From: Streptomyces maremycinicus
Lineage (GTDB): Bacteria > Actinomycetota > Actinomycetes > Streptomycetales > Streptomycetaceae
Reading direction: 5' to 3'
Assembly (NCBI RefSeq): GCF_001184025.1
Contig: NZ_BBYG01000014.1
Span: 124,001 to 188,000 of the forward strand
DNA: 64,000 nucleotides
Under the pieces are notes generated by a model that saw only the letters and a program-made list of their open reading frames with translations, was not told the origin of the DNA and made no database searches. Shown one piece after another: positions 16,681 through 24,068 of the stretch (within the stretch, counting starts at the first letter, position 1; each line of letters starts with the position of its first letter). The position numbers and the translations under genes are program-made.

Positions 16681-17745
16681 ATGACGAGCGAGAGACCCCG
16701 CCTCCGGCTGGGCTTCCTCACCCATGTCCAGGGCCGCGACGACGACTTCGCCCGCACCTACCGCAACGCCCAGGAACTGTTCACCGTCGCCGACGAACTC
16801 GGCTTCGACATCGGCTGGGTCGCCCAGCACCACGTCCCGCTCGGCGGCGGTGGACTGTCCTCCCCGTGGACCTTCCTCGCCCACGCCGCGGCCCGCACCA
16901 CCCGCATCCGACTCGGCACCGCGGTGACCGTCCTGCCGCTGGAGGACCCGGTCCGCCTGGCCGAGGACATCGCCACCGTCGACACTCTCAGCGGCGGGCG
17001 GGTCGAGATCGGTGTGGGCAGCGGGTCGAGCGATCTGGAGTACGCCGCCTTCGGCCGGGACGTCGCCGGGAAGCGCGAACTGACCAGCCGCAACCTCGAC
17101 GTGCTGCGCCAGGCCCTGGCGGGCCGGGAGGTGGGCGCGCCGGGCTTCCGGATCCAGCCCCGGCCGGGCGACTTCACCGACCGCGTGTGGCAGGGCGTGT
17201 TCAGCGCACAGGGTGCCGCCTACGCGGCGGAACACGGTTCGAACCTGCTGCTCAACCGGGCGGCGTACGGCTTCGACGCCCGCACCGACGAGGTGCAGCG
17301 GCCCTGGGCGGACGCCTTCCTCGCCACCTGGGACGCACCGCGCCGCCCGCGCGTCGGCCTCTCCCGGTTCGTGTTCCCGGCCGAGGACCGGCGCACCGCG
17401 CTGCGCCACATCGGGGACGACGTCCACCGCGCGGCCCTGCGCATGGCAGAGCACGGCGCGTTCCCCGCGGGCCTGGACGCGGACGAGGCGCTGCGTCGCT
17501 TCCACTGCTTCTACGGCCACCCCGAGGAGATCGTCGCGGAGTTGCGGCGGGAGAAGGTCCTGCCCGTCGCGACGGATCTGATCGCCCAGTTCAACCCCGC
17601 CGTCCCCGACCACGACGCGACCGTCCGCGCCCTCGAACTCATCGCGACCGAAGTGGCCCCGGCGCTGGGCTGGACGCCCGCGCACCGGACAGAACCCGCA
17701 TCCGCATCCGCATCCGCATCCGCATCCGCATCCGCAGGAGTGTGA
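16681..17745 (+). CDS. LLM class flavin-dependent oxidoreductase (luciferase-like)
   Basis: 354-residue luciferase-like monooxygenase. Family marks are LRLGFLTHVQGRD, ELGFDIGWVAQHHVP, TRIRLGTAVTVLPLEDPVRL and AEDIATVDTLSGGRVEIGVG. It resembles the group often found with peptide/nickel-type ABC importers and predicted to work on imported organosulfur compounds. The C-terminus is an Ala-Ser repeat encoded by a hexanucleotide microsatellite, (GCATCC)6. The next gene's ribosome site lies at the end of that repeat. Two different LLM enzymes in one operon suggest two successive oxidations. Confidence 0.9.
   Translation: MTSERPRLRLGFLTHVQGRDDDFARTYRNAQELFTVADELGFDIGWVAQHHVPLGGGGLSSPWTFLAHAAARTTRIRLGTAVTVLPLEDPVRLAEDIATVDTLSGGRVEIGVGSGSSDLEYAAFGRDVAGKRELTSRNLDVLRQALAGREVGAPGFRIQPRPGDFTDRVWQGVFSAQGAAYAAEHGSNLLLNRAAYGFDARTDEVQRPWADAFLATWDAPRRPRVGLSRFVFPAEDRRTALRHIGDDVHRAALRMAEHGAFPAGLDADEALRRFHCFYGHPEEIVAELRREKVLPVATDLIAQFNPAVPDHDATVRALELIATEVAPALGWTPAHRTEPASASASASASASAGV
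17698..17736 (+). repeat. Hexanucleotide microsatellite (GCATCC)6
   Basis: Six perfect GCATCC units plus GCA encode the Ala-Ser tail of the second LLM enzyme. Unit gain or loss would keep the frame. AGGAG (17736-17740) follows directly and serves the gene at 17747. Confidence 0.95.
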
Positions 17746-17746
17746 C

Positions 17747-18514
17747 ATGACCCAGTACAGCGACTATCACGGCCCCGAGGGCCTGCGCGTCCGCGGCACC
17801 GTCGTGGTCGTTCCCGGCCGGGGCGAGACCCGCGCGACCTACGCCCGGTTCGGCAGGCGCCTGGCCGCCGACGCCTACCGCGTGCGGGTCGTCGACGGCC
17901 CGGACCTCGCCACCGAGGACCCGGCCGCCGCGCCGGACGGCTTCGCCGCGCGCATCGCCGAGGCCGTCGGGAGCACGGCGCCCGAGGGCGAGGCGGTCCG
18001 GCCCGTCGTGCTCGTCGGAGCGGACTCGGGCGCCGCCGCGATCGCCGCGCTCCTCGGGCGGGGTGCGGGAGCGGCGGCCGGGCGGCCCGATGCCCTCGTC
18101 GTCGCCGGCCTGCCGGGGCGGACCGCGGGCGCCGTGGAGAGCTGGGACGACGAACTCGCCATCCGTACCTCCTGCCCCGCCCACCGGGGCGTGCTCACCG
18201 ACGATCCCCAGGTGCGCCGGGGCGCGCTCGACGACGCCCTGCCGGACGCCCTGCTCACGGCCGCCCACGAGGGCGAGATCGACGTCCCGGTGCTGTTCCT
18301 GGTCGGCGACGCCGATCCCCTCGCCGACCACGAGGCGTTGGCGCGCACGGCCAAGTCGCAGCCCCGCGCCCGCCTTTCGGTCGTGCACGGCGCCCATCAC
18401 GACGTCCTCAACGACCTCCAGCACCGTTCGGCGGCCGGCGAGGTCGTCTCGTTCCTCGAAACGCTCCGCAACGAGGTGCGTCCCGTGGTCACCGTCCGGT
18501 CGAGCGCCTGGTGA
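17747..18514 (+). CDS. Alpha/beta hydrolase
   Basis: 255-residue alpha/beta hydrolase-like protein. The N-terminal strand and oxyanion loop are VRGTVVVVPGRGETRATY; the nucleophile elbow appears as LVGADSGAAAI with Ser in G-x-D-S-G. The acid is likely in LVGDADPLADH, and HGAHHDVLND supplies the His. It starts one base after the preceding stop with AGGAG 6 nt upstream, so it is part of the same operon. It may hydrolyse an ester or thioester made by the oxygenases; this is inference. Confidence 0.85.
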   Translation: MTQYSDYHGPEGLRVRGTVVVVPGRGETRATYARFGRRLAADAYRVRVVDGPDLATEDPAAAPDGFAARIAEAVGSTAPEGEAVRPVVLVGADSGAAAIAALLGRGAGAAAGRPDALVVAGLPGRTAGAVESWDDELAIRTSCPAHRGVLTDDPQVRRGALDDALPDALLTAAHEGEIDVPVLFLVGDADPLADHEALARTAKSQPRARLSVVHGAHHDVLNDLQHRSAAGEVVSFLETLRNEVRPVVTVRSSAW

Positions 18515-18575
18515 CCGACCGTCCTGCGCGTACTCCCCGTTCGCACGTCTGATCCTCACCCCCGGAAGGTCCCGT

Positions 18576-19139
18576 ATGGCTGCCATCCTGTCCGTCTCCG
18601 GAAGTCCCTCCCCCACCTCCCGCACCACCCGGCTGCTGCGCCATCTGGACGACCGGCTGCGGCGGCAGGGGCACGAGGTGACCCCGCTGGACGTCCGCAC
18701 CCTGCCTCCGGAGGCGCTCCTCGGCGCGGACTTCGGGCATCCGGCGATCGTCGCCGCCGCGGATCTGTTCGCGCGGGCGGAGGGGGTGGTGATCGGCACG
18801 CCCGTGTACAAGGCCGCCTACTCGGGGCTGTTGAAGTCGCTGCTGGACCTGCTCCCGCAGTACGCGCTGACCGGGAAGACCGTGCTGCCGCTGGCCACCG
18901 GTGGCAGCACGGCCCACGTCCTCGCCATCGACTACGCCCTGCGCCCGGTCCTCAGCTCCATGGGGGCGGCGCACATCGTGCCCGGCTGGTTCACGCTCGA
19001 CCGGGACATCTCCGACCTCGCCACGGACGTCGGCTCGTCGCCCCTCGCGCCCGCCGCCGCGCAGGCACTGGGCCTGGTCACGGACCAGTTCTCGGCCGCC
19101 CTGGGCGGACGCACGGACGCCCTCGCCGCCACGGGCTGA
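18576..19139 (+). CDS. NADPH-dependent FMN reductase (SsuE/MsuE-like)
   Basis: 187-residue flavodoxin-fold reductase. The phosphate-binding loop is SVSGSPSPTSRTTRLL, and the VVIGTPVYKAAYSGLLKSLL block is the conserved flavin region of SsuE and MsuE. The LPLATGGSTAHVLAID segment is also typical. Such enzymes supply FMNH2 to two-component sulfonate monooxygenases, which matches the two LLM genes upstream. GGAAGG is the ribosome site. Last gene of the island, 62 bases after the hydrolase. Confidence 0.93.
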   Translation: MAAILSVSGSPSPTSRTTRLLRHLDDRLRRQGHEVTPLDVRTLPPEALLGADFGHPAIVAAADLFARAEGVVIGTPVYKAAYSGLLKSLLDLLPQYALTGKTVLPLATGGSTAHVLAIDYALRPVLSSMGAAHIVPGWFTLDRDISDLATDVGSSPLAPAAAQALGLVTDQFSAALGGRTDALAATG

Positions 19140-19281
19140 GGCTCCGGGTCCGGACCGCCGGACGGCGTGCCGTATCCGGGTCCGCCGTCTTCGACCGGGG
19201 GTGGGGCGCACCGCCCGGCCGGTCCCCGAACTCGCCCGTCCCACAAGGGATGTGGTGGTGATATCGGGTATGTATCAGGCT

Positions 19282-19971
19282 ATGGGAGTTCATTTCATCA
19301 CGGGTGCCGGTTCGGGTATCGGCGCGGCGGTGGCGACGCTGTTCACCGCGCGGGGACAGGAGTTGTGGCTGCTGGCCCGGGACGAGGCACGGGCGAGGGA
19401 ACTGGGCGCCCGCTTCCCCCGGAGCCGCACTCTGGTGGCCGATCTGTCCGTGCCGGGTGCGTTACGGGCCCGACTGGAGGCGCAGGCGCTGCCCGCGCGG
19501 CTCGACTCGCTGCTGCATGTGGCCGGGGTGGTGGAGTCGGGCCGGGTGGGCGAGTTGAGCGCGGAGGTCTGGCAGGACACGCTCTCCGTGAACCTGATCG
19601 CCCCGGCGGAGCTGACGGGGTTGCTGCTGCCCGCCCTGCGCGAGGGCCGGGGACACGTCGTCTTCGTGAACTCGGGCGCGGGGGTGCACGCGCCTCCGCG
19701 CCTGAGCGCCTACGCGGCGTCGAAGTTCGGTCTGAAGGCGCTGGCCGAGTCCCTGAGGGCGGAGGAGTACGCGCACGGCGTCCGGGTGACCACGGTGTAC
19801 CCCGGCGAGACGGACACCCCGATGCAGGTCCGATTGCACGAGCAGTTCGGTCTCCCCTACGCGCCGGAGGCCCATATGAGCCCGGCGTCCGTGGCGGCCG
19901 CCGTCGTCACGGCGCTGGATCTGCCACGGGACGCGACGATGAGCGATCTGATGCTGCGGCCGGGCTGCTGA
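19282..19971 (+). CDS. Short-chain dehydrogenase/reductase
   Basis: 229-residue classical SDR. The Rossmann motif is TGAGSGIG near the N-terminus, LLHVAGVV takes the place of NNAG, the catalytic Ser is in VFVNSGAG, and YAASKFGLKA gives the YxxxK pair. VYPGETDTPM is the usual post-catalytic strand. The ATG at 19282 was preferred; an in-frame ATG at 19270 (MYQAMGV) is possible and no clear ribosome site decides. The 3' end overlaps the convergent lanthipeptide exporter gene by 65 bases. Substrate unknown. Confidence 0.9.
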   Translation: MGVHFITGAGSGIGAAVATLFTARGQELWLLARDEARARELGARFPRSRTLVADLSVPGALRARLEAQALPARLDSLLHVAGVVESGRVGELSAEVWQDTLSVNLIAPAELTGLLLPALREGRGHVVFVNSGAGVHAPPRLSAYAASKFGLKALAESLRAEEYAHGVRVTTVYPGETDTPMQVRLHEQFGLPYAPEAHMSPASVAAAVVTALDLPRDATMSDLMLRPGC

Positions 19972-21904
19972 GTCCGGCGTCCGCGCGGTGGCCCCGGGCG
20001 GGGGCGTTGTCGTCACCGGTGCCACCGGTCCGGGGACGACCCGTCCGGGGGCGGTCGTCACCGGGGCAGTCCTCGCCGGGGCGGTCGTCACCAGGGCGGT
20101 CGTCGCCGGTGGTTCCGGTTCGCCAATGGCCCATCAGGTCGGCGTAGAGCGGGGCTTCGGCCAGCAGTGTCCGGTGCGTGCCGACGCGTGGTCGGCCTCC
20201 GTCCATGAGCAGCACCCGGTCCGCGCGGTGGGCCGAGGCCATGCGGTGCGCGATGGTCACGACGGTTCCGGGCCGGCGGCGGAACGCTTTTGCCACCCGC
20301 CGTTCGGCCGCCGCGTCGAGGTGACCGGTCGCCTCGTCGAGGACGATCAGCCGGGCGGCGGAGAGGTAGGCCCGTGCCAGGGCCACGAGTTCGCGTTCAC
20401 CGGAGGAGAGTCCGGCCGGATCGACCCGGCCGTCGGCGCCGCCCAGCCGCTCCACCAGAGCGCTCATGCCGAGTTCCGCCACCGCCTCGGCGAGGACGTC
20501 GTCGGGGGTGTCGGGGGCGAGGTAGCAGAGGTTCTCGCGCAGGGTGCCCGCGAACACGTAGGGGGTCTGCGGCAGCAGGACCCGGGCGGGTGCCAGGTCG
20601 TGCCGGGCGATCCGGTCGAGCGGCACCCCGCCGAGGACGACCTGCCCGCTCCGCGGCGGTCGCATGCCGGTCAGCACGTCGGCCAGCGTGGACTTCCCGA
20701 TGCCGGACGGGCCGACGACGACGAGGTGGTCGCCGTCGGCGAGATCCAGGTCGACCCCGTCGAGCACGGGTTCGGCCCCCGGGCCGTAGGCGAAGGTGAT
20801 TCCGCACAGCGCTGCCGAGCCGTCCGCGGGCCGCAGAGCGGGGTCGGGGTCGGGGAGGGGCTCCGGGTGTCGCGCGGCCTCGGCGAGACGCTCGGCCGCC
20901 ACGGCCAGGCGCAGCCAGGAGGCGCCGAGCCCCTGCACCAGGAGCCTGATCGCCGGCTCCAGGGTGGCCAGGACGTAGGCGAGCACGCCCACGATCTCGC
21001 CGGGAGTCATGCCCTGGGCGATCAGGCTCGGCGCGGCCAGGACGACGAGCAGGAGGGGGCTGTGCGCGCCCAGCGCCACGATCAGACGGCGCAGCGCGGA
21101 CACGGAGGCGAGCGCCCTCGACGTGCGCAGGTGGCACGACACCGTGTCGAGGACCTCCCGTTGAGCGTGCTCCTGGGCGCCGCACGCGACGACGTCCCGG
21201 AGTGCCCCGACGGTCTCCACGGTGCGGCCGGCCAGGGCCTCCTCGGCGTCGAACGCCTCACGCTGCCTGCGGACCGTCGCGGGGGCCAGCACGGCGAAGA
21301 GAGCGAGCGCCACGAGGAGCGGACCCACGACGAGGGGAACGGCGGCCGGGGCGACGACGGCGGTGCCCGTGACGACGGCGGCGGCCGTCAGGACGAACTG
21401 CCACAGGAGCATGAGCTGGCCGGCCAGCGCGTCCAGGACGGCCTCGACCTGCCGGGTGAGCCGGGCGACGGCGACGGCCGCGCAGTCGTCCTGCCCGGCG
21501 CCGGGCGTCACCGCGCGGCACAGGGTGCCCGTGACGACGTCGCGGAGCAGCCGGTCCCGCAGCGGCTCGACGATCTCGGCGAGCCAGGGGTAGGTCTGCC
21601 GGCCGGCCCAGGCACCACCGAGGGCGCAGAGGGCGAACAGGCCCAGTCCGAGGGCCGCCGTGCGGGGCCGGTCCATCAGGAAGCCCTGGTCGACGGCGAG
21701 GGCGAGGGCCTTGCCGGACGCGAGGGCGGGCGCGGCGGAGAGCAGCGTCCACCAGGTCAGCCGGAGGGCGGCGGCACGGTCGGCCGCGAGACTGTCACGG
21801 ATCAGGCGCAGGGCCGTGCCGTTGGCCGCCGTGAGGGAGCGGGAGGCCCGGGGCGGGGTCGGGCGGAGCGGGCGGGCGGTGTGTTCCGTCATGCGGCGTC
21901 CCAT
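19907..21904 (-). CDS. ABC exporter half-transporter of the lanthipeptide locus (RamB-like)
   Basis: 665-residue fused membrane and ATPase subunit. Residues 60-330 form the six-helix membrane domain; Walker A GPSGIGKST is near residue 400, the signature is LSSGERELVALARAYL, and Walker B is LIVLDEATGHLD with H-loop VTIAHRM. All ATPase residues are intact, in contrast to its partner. The start at 21904 has GAGAGGA 8 nt upstream and overlaps the partner gene by 110 bases. The last 70 residues are low-complexity (repeated GDDRPG) and encoded by degenerate 15-bp repeats. Expected to export or process the lanthipeptide together with the subunit at 21795. Confidence 0.9.
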   Translation of the reverse strand: MGRRMTEHTARPLRPTPPRASRSLTAANGTALRLIRDSLAADRAAALRLTWWTLLSAAPALASGKALALAVDQGFLMDRPRTAALGLGLFALCALGGAWAGRQTYPWLAEIVEPLRDRLLRDVVTGTLCRAVTPGAGQDDCAAVAVARLTRQVEAVLDALAGQLMLLWQFVLTAAAVVTGTAVVAPAAVPLVVGPLLVALALFAVLAPATVRRQREAFDAEEALAGRTVETVGALRDVVACGAQEHAQREVLDTVSCHLRTSRALASVSALRRLIVALGAHSPLLLVVLAAPSLIAQGMTPGEIVGVLAYVLATLEPAIRLLVQGLGASWLRLAVAAERLAEAARHPEPLPDPDPALRPADGSAALCGITFAYGPGAEPVLDGVDLDLADGDHLVVVGPSGIGKSTLADVLTGMRPPRSGQVVLGGVPLDRIARHDLAPARVLLPQTPYVFAGTLRENLCYLAPDTPDDVLAEAVAELGMSALVERLGGADGRVDPAGLSSGERELVALARAYLSAARLIVLDEATGHLDAAAERRVAKAFRRRPGTVVTIAHRMASAHRADRVLLMDGGRPRVGTHRTLLAEAPLYADLMGHWRTGTTGDDRPGDDRPGEDCPGDDRPRTGRPRTGGTGDDNAPARGHRADAGLSSPAAASDRSSSRPVADPAP
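20020..20125. repeat. Degenerate 15-bp repeats in the exporter C-terminus
   Basis: Variants of GGGGCGGTCGTCACC repeat about six times and encode the GDDRPG-type tail of the gene at 19907. Confidence 0.7.
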
Positions 21905-23684
21905 GGGTGTCGTCCTCTCGTGGGCGGCCCGCCGCGTCCTCGGTGCCGCGGAAGATGCTGCGGTAGGCCGGTACACGCCACAGCTCGTGATGCGGGGCGA
22001 GGGCCCTGACACGTCCCTCGTGCAGCCAGGCCACGAGGTCGGCCCGGGCGGCCGTGGCCGTCCGGCGCGTCACGACCAGTCGGGTGCGGTCGCCGTGCGA
22101 GTCGTCCATGGCGCGCAGCACCGCGGCCTCGGTGCCGGAGTCCAGGCTCGACGTCGCGTCGTCCAGGACGAGCAGCCGGCCGTCGCGGGCCAGGGCGCGC
22201 GCGAGTCCCAGACGCTGGCGCTGCCCCCCGGAGAGCGGCGCGTCGCGGACGGGGGTGTGATAGCCGGCGGGCAGACGGCGGATGAAGGCATCGGCCTGCG
22301 CGGCCAGCGCGGCCGCGCGGACCCGGGCCTCCGGGACGGGATCCGCCGCGACGCGCAGGGCGTCGAGGACCGTGGCGCCGGTCAGTTCCGGGGCACCGAA
22401 GGCAAACGCGACGGCGGCGCGCAGGTCGGCGGGGCGGATCTCGTCCACGGGCACTCCGTCGAGCAGTACGGTGCCCCGCTCCGGACACAGGAGTCCGCCG
22501 GCCACCGCCGCCAGCAGGGAGGTGCCGGCGCCGGAGCGTCCCACGAGGGCGACGCAGTGCCCGGCGGGGAGGACGAGGTCCAGCCCGTCGAGCACCGTGC
22601 CGCCCGCTCTGCGGACGGTGATCGCGCGCAGTTCGACGCGTCCGGGTCCCGGCGGCAGGCCGCGCAGGCCCGGCGGCTGCCTGGGCACGGCGAGGACCTC
22701 GAGGACGCGCGAGCGCCCGGCGCGGGCCCGGGCGTGGTCCAGCAGGCTCTGCGCGGCGCCGAACCCGCCGAGTCCCAGCGTGACGTAGCCGAGCGCGGCG
22801 ACGAGTCCTCCGGGGCCCAGCGTGCCGACGGACAGTTCGTACCCGGCGACGGCGATCACGGTGATCTGCGTCGCGGGGGCGAGCAGTCCGGTGGACCAGG
22901 CGACCCGGCGCTGGCTGTCCCACAGGGCACGGCCGTGGCGGGAGAGTTCCGGTACCGGTCCCAGGACGCGGGCGATCTCGCGTTCGACCGTTCCGGCGGC
23001 CGCGATGGTGCGGTGGCCGGCCAGGGCGTCCAGCAGCCGGGCGGCCACGGCAGCCTGCGCGCCCTGGTAGCCCTCGCCGCGTCGTACGGTGCGTCGCAGG
23101 TGGCGGCGCAGCAGCAGCCAGCCCAGGGGCGCCGTGATCGCGAAGGCGGCGGCCAGTTCCGGCGCGAGCAGTCCGAGGGCGAGCACGGAACCGGCCGCCA
23201 TGGCGAGTTGGGCGACGGCGTAGACGGCCGCCTGGACGCCCAGTCCGGCCTCGGCGGCGCTCGCGGTGAGTCTGGCCACCAGCTCGCCGGTCGCCATCCG
23301 CCGGACGGGGTAGGGGCCGACGGCCACGATGTGCCGTGCGAGTGCGGCGCGCAGTCGCGCCGTCGCCTCGGCGGTGGCGCGCGGGCCCGCGTACTGCGCG
23401 AGGGTCTCGGCGGCCGTGAGCAGGCCGAGGACGGCGGCGAGCGGTCCCACGCCCGCGCCGGCGTCGCCGGACAGGGCGCGGTCGACTCCCGCGGCCAGAG
23501 CGGCCGGCAGTACCAGCGCGGCGGCCGAACTCGCCGCCACCGACAGAGCGAGGACGGTGGGCCACCACCACGGGGCCGGGGCTCGGGGCGATCCGGACCG
23601 CCGTGTTCGAGCGCCGTGTGCGAGGGGGTCGCAGGCCGTACGATCGGGAGCTCCGCTCCGCTGCTGTCGGTGGTCCTGTCCCAT
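21795..23684 (-). CDS. ABC exporter half-transporter with degenerate ATPase motifs (RamA-like)
   Basis: 629-residue membrane/ATPase fusion, first of two exporter genes. Six membrane helices occupy residues 40-300. In the ATPase domain Walker A reads GRSGAGTSLL, with Thr where the invariant Lys should be, and Walker B ends LLVLDDATSSLD, with Asp in place of the catalytic Glu. The signature LSGGQRQRLGLARAL is normal. Together with the intact partner this implies an asymmetric heterodimer with one weak ATP site. AGGAG lies 7 nt before the ATG. It follows the precursor gene after a 139-base gap that holds a strong hairpin. Confidence 0.88.
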   Translation of the reverse strand: MGQDHRQQRSGAPDRTACDPLAHGARTRRSGSPRAPAPWWWPTVLALSVAASSAAALVLPAALAAGVDRALSGDAGAGVGPLAAVLGLLTAAETLAQYAGPRATAEATARLRAALARHIVAVGPYPVRRMATGELVARLTASAAEAGLGVQAAVYAVAQLAMAAGSVLALGLLAPELAAAFAITAPLGWLLLRRHLRRTVRRGEGYQGAQAAVAARLLDALAGHRTIAAAGTVEREIARVLGPVPELSRHGRALWDSQRRVAWSTGLLAPATQITVIAVAGYELSVGTLGPGGLVAALGYVTLGLGGFGAAQSLLDHARARAGRSRVLEVLAVPRQPPGLRGLPPGPGRVELRAITVRRAGGTVLDGLDLVLPAGHCVALVGRSGAGTSLLAAVAGGLLCPERGTVLLDGVPVDEIRPADLRAAVAFAFGAPELTGATVLDALRVAADPVPEARVRAAALAAQADAFIRRLPAGYHTPVRDAPLSGGQRQRLGLARALARDGRLLVLDDATSSLDSGTEAAVLRAMDDSHGDRTRLVVTRRTATAARADLVAWLHEGRVRALAPHHELWRVPAYRSIFRGTEDAAGRPREDDTHGTPHDGTHRPPAPPDPAPGLPLPHGGQRHGPAPDP

Positions 23685-23736
23685 ACGAAGACTCCTGCGG
23701 GAGGCGGGCGGGCGGTCCGCGGGGCGGCACGAGAAC

Positions 23737-23769
23737 GCCGGCCCGGGCTGTCCCTCAGCCCGGGCCGGC
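23737..23769 (-). terminator. Strong hairpin between lanthipeptide precursor and exporter genes
   Basis: A perfect 13-bp stem (GCCGGCCCGGGCT at 23737-23749 pairing with 23757-23769) closes a 7-nt loop, 54 bases after the precursor stop. No U-tract follows, so partial termination or mRNA 3'-end protection is likely. Confidence 0.75.
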
Positions 23770-23823
23770 TCTGTTCACCAGGTCATCCGAGGGTGGGGCG
23801 GTCGGACGGCCCGGGCGGTGCGA

Positions 23824-23949
23824 CTACAGGCACAGCAGCGTGCTGACGGTGCTGTTGGTGCAGTTGACGGCGCTCAGGGAGCTGAGCACCGACAGGTACT
23901 CGGTGGTCTCCTCGGGGGTCTCCAGGGCCTGAAGGCTGAGGATGGACAT
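23824..23949 (-). CDS. Class III lanthipeptide precursor (SapB/AmfS family)
   Basis: 41-residue precursor. The leader begins MSILSLQALETPEETTEYL, with the LQ-x-L-E-T-P motif of class III leaders such as RamS and AmfS. The core holds two identical ring patterns: Ser23-x2-Ser26-x3-Cys30 and Ser33-x2-Ser36-x3-Cys40, followed by a final Leu. This is the S-x-x-S-(x)n-C arrangement converted to labionin or lanthionine rings. AGGAG sits 7 nt before the ATG. It lies between the synthetase gene and the two exporter genes, as ramS does between ramC and ramA. The product may be a surfactant-like morphogen or another labionin peptide. Confidence 0.93.
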   Translation of the reverse strand: MSILSLQALETPEETTEYLSVLSSLSAVNCTNSTVSTLLCL

Positions 23950-24068
23950 GGTGTACTCCTGTCACTTCGGTTGGGTTTTCCCGGCGATCGCCGGAAACTC
24001 TGGGCTGCGACCGGGCAGGTCGCAGGGGGCGCCGCCTCCGTCGGGCGGCGGTCAGGACGCCTGGGACC

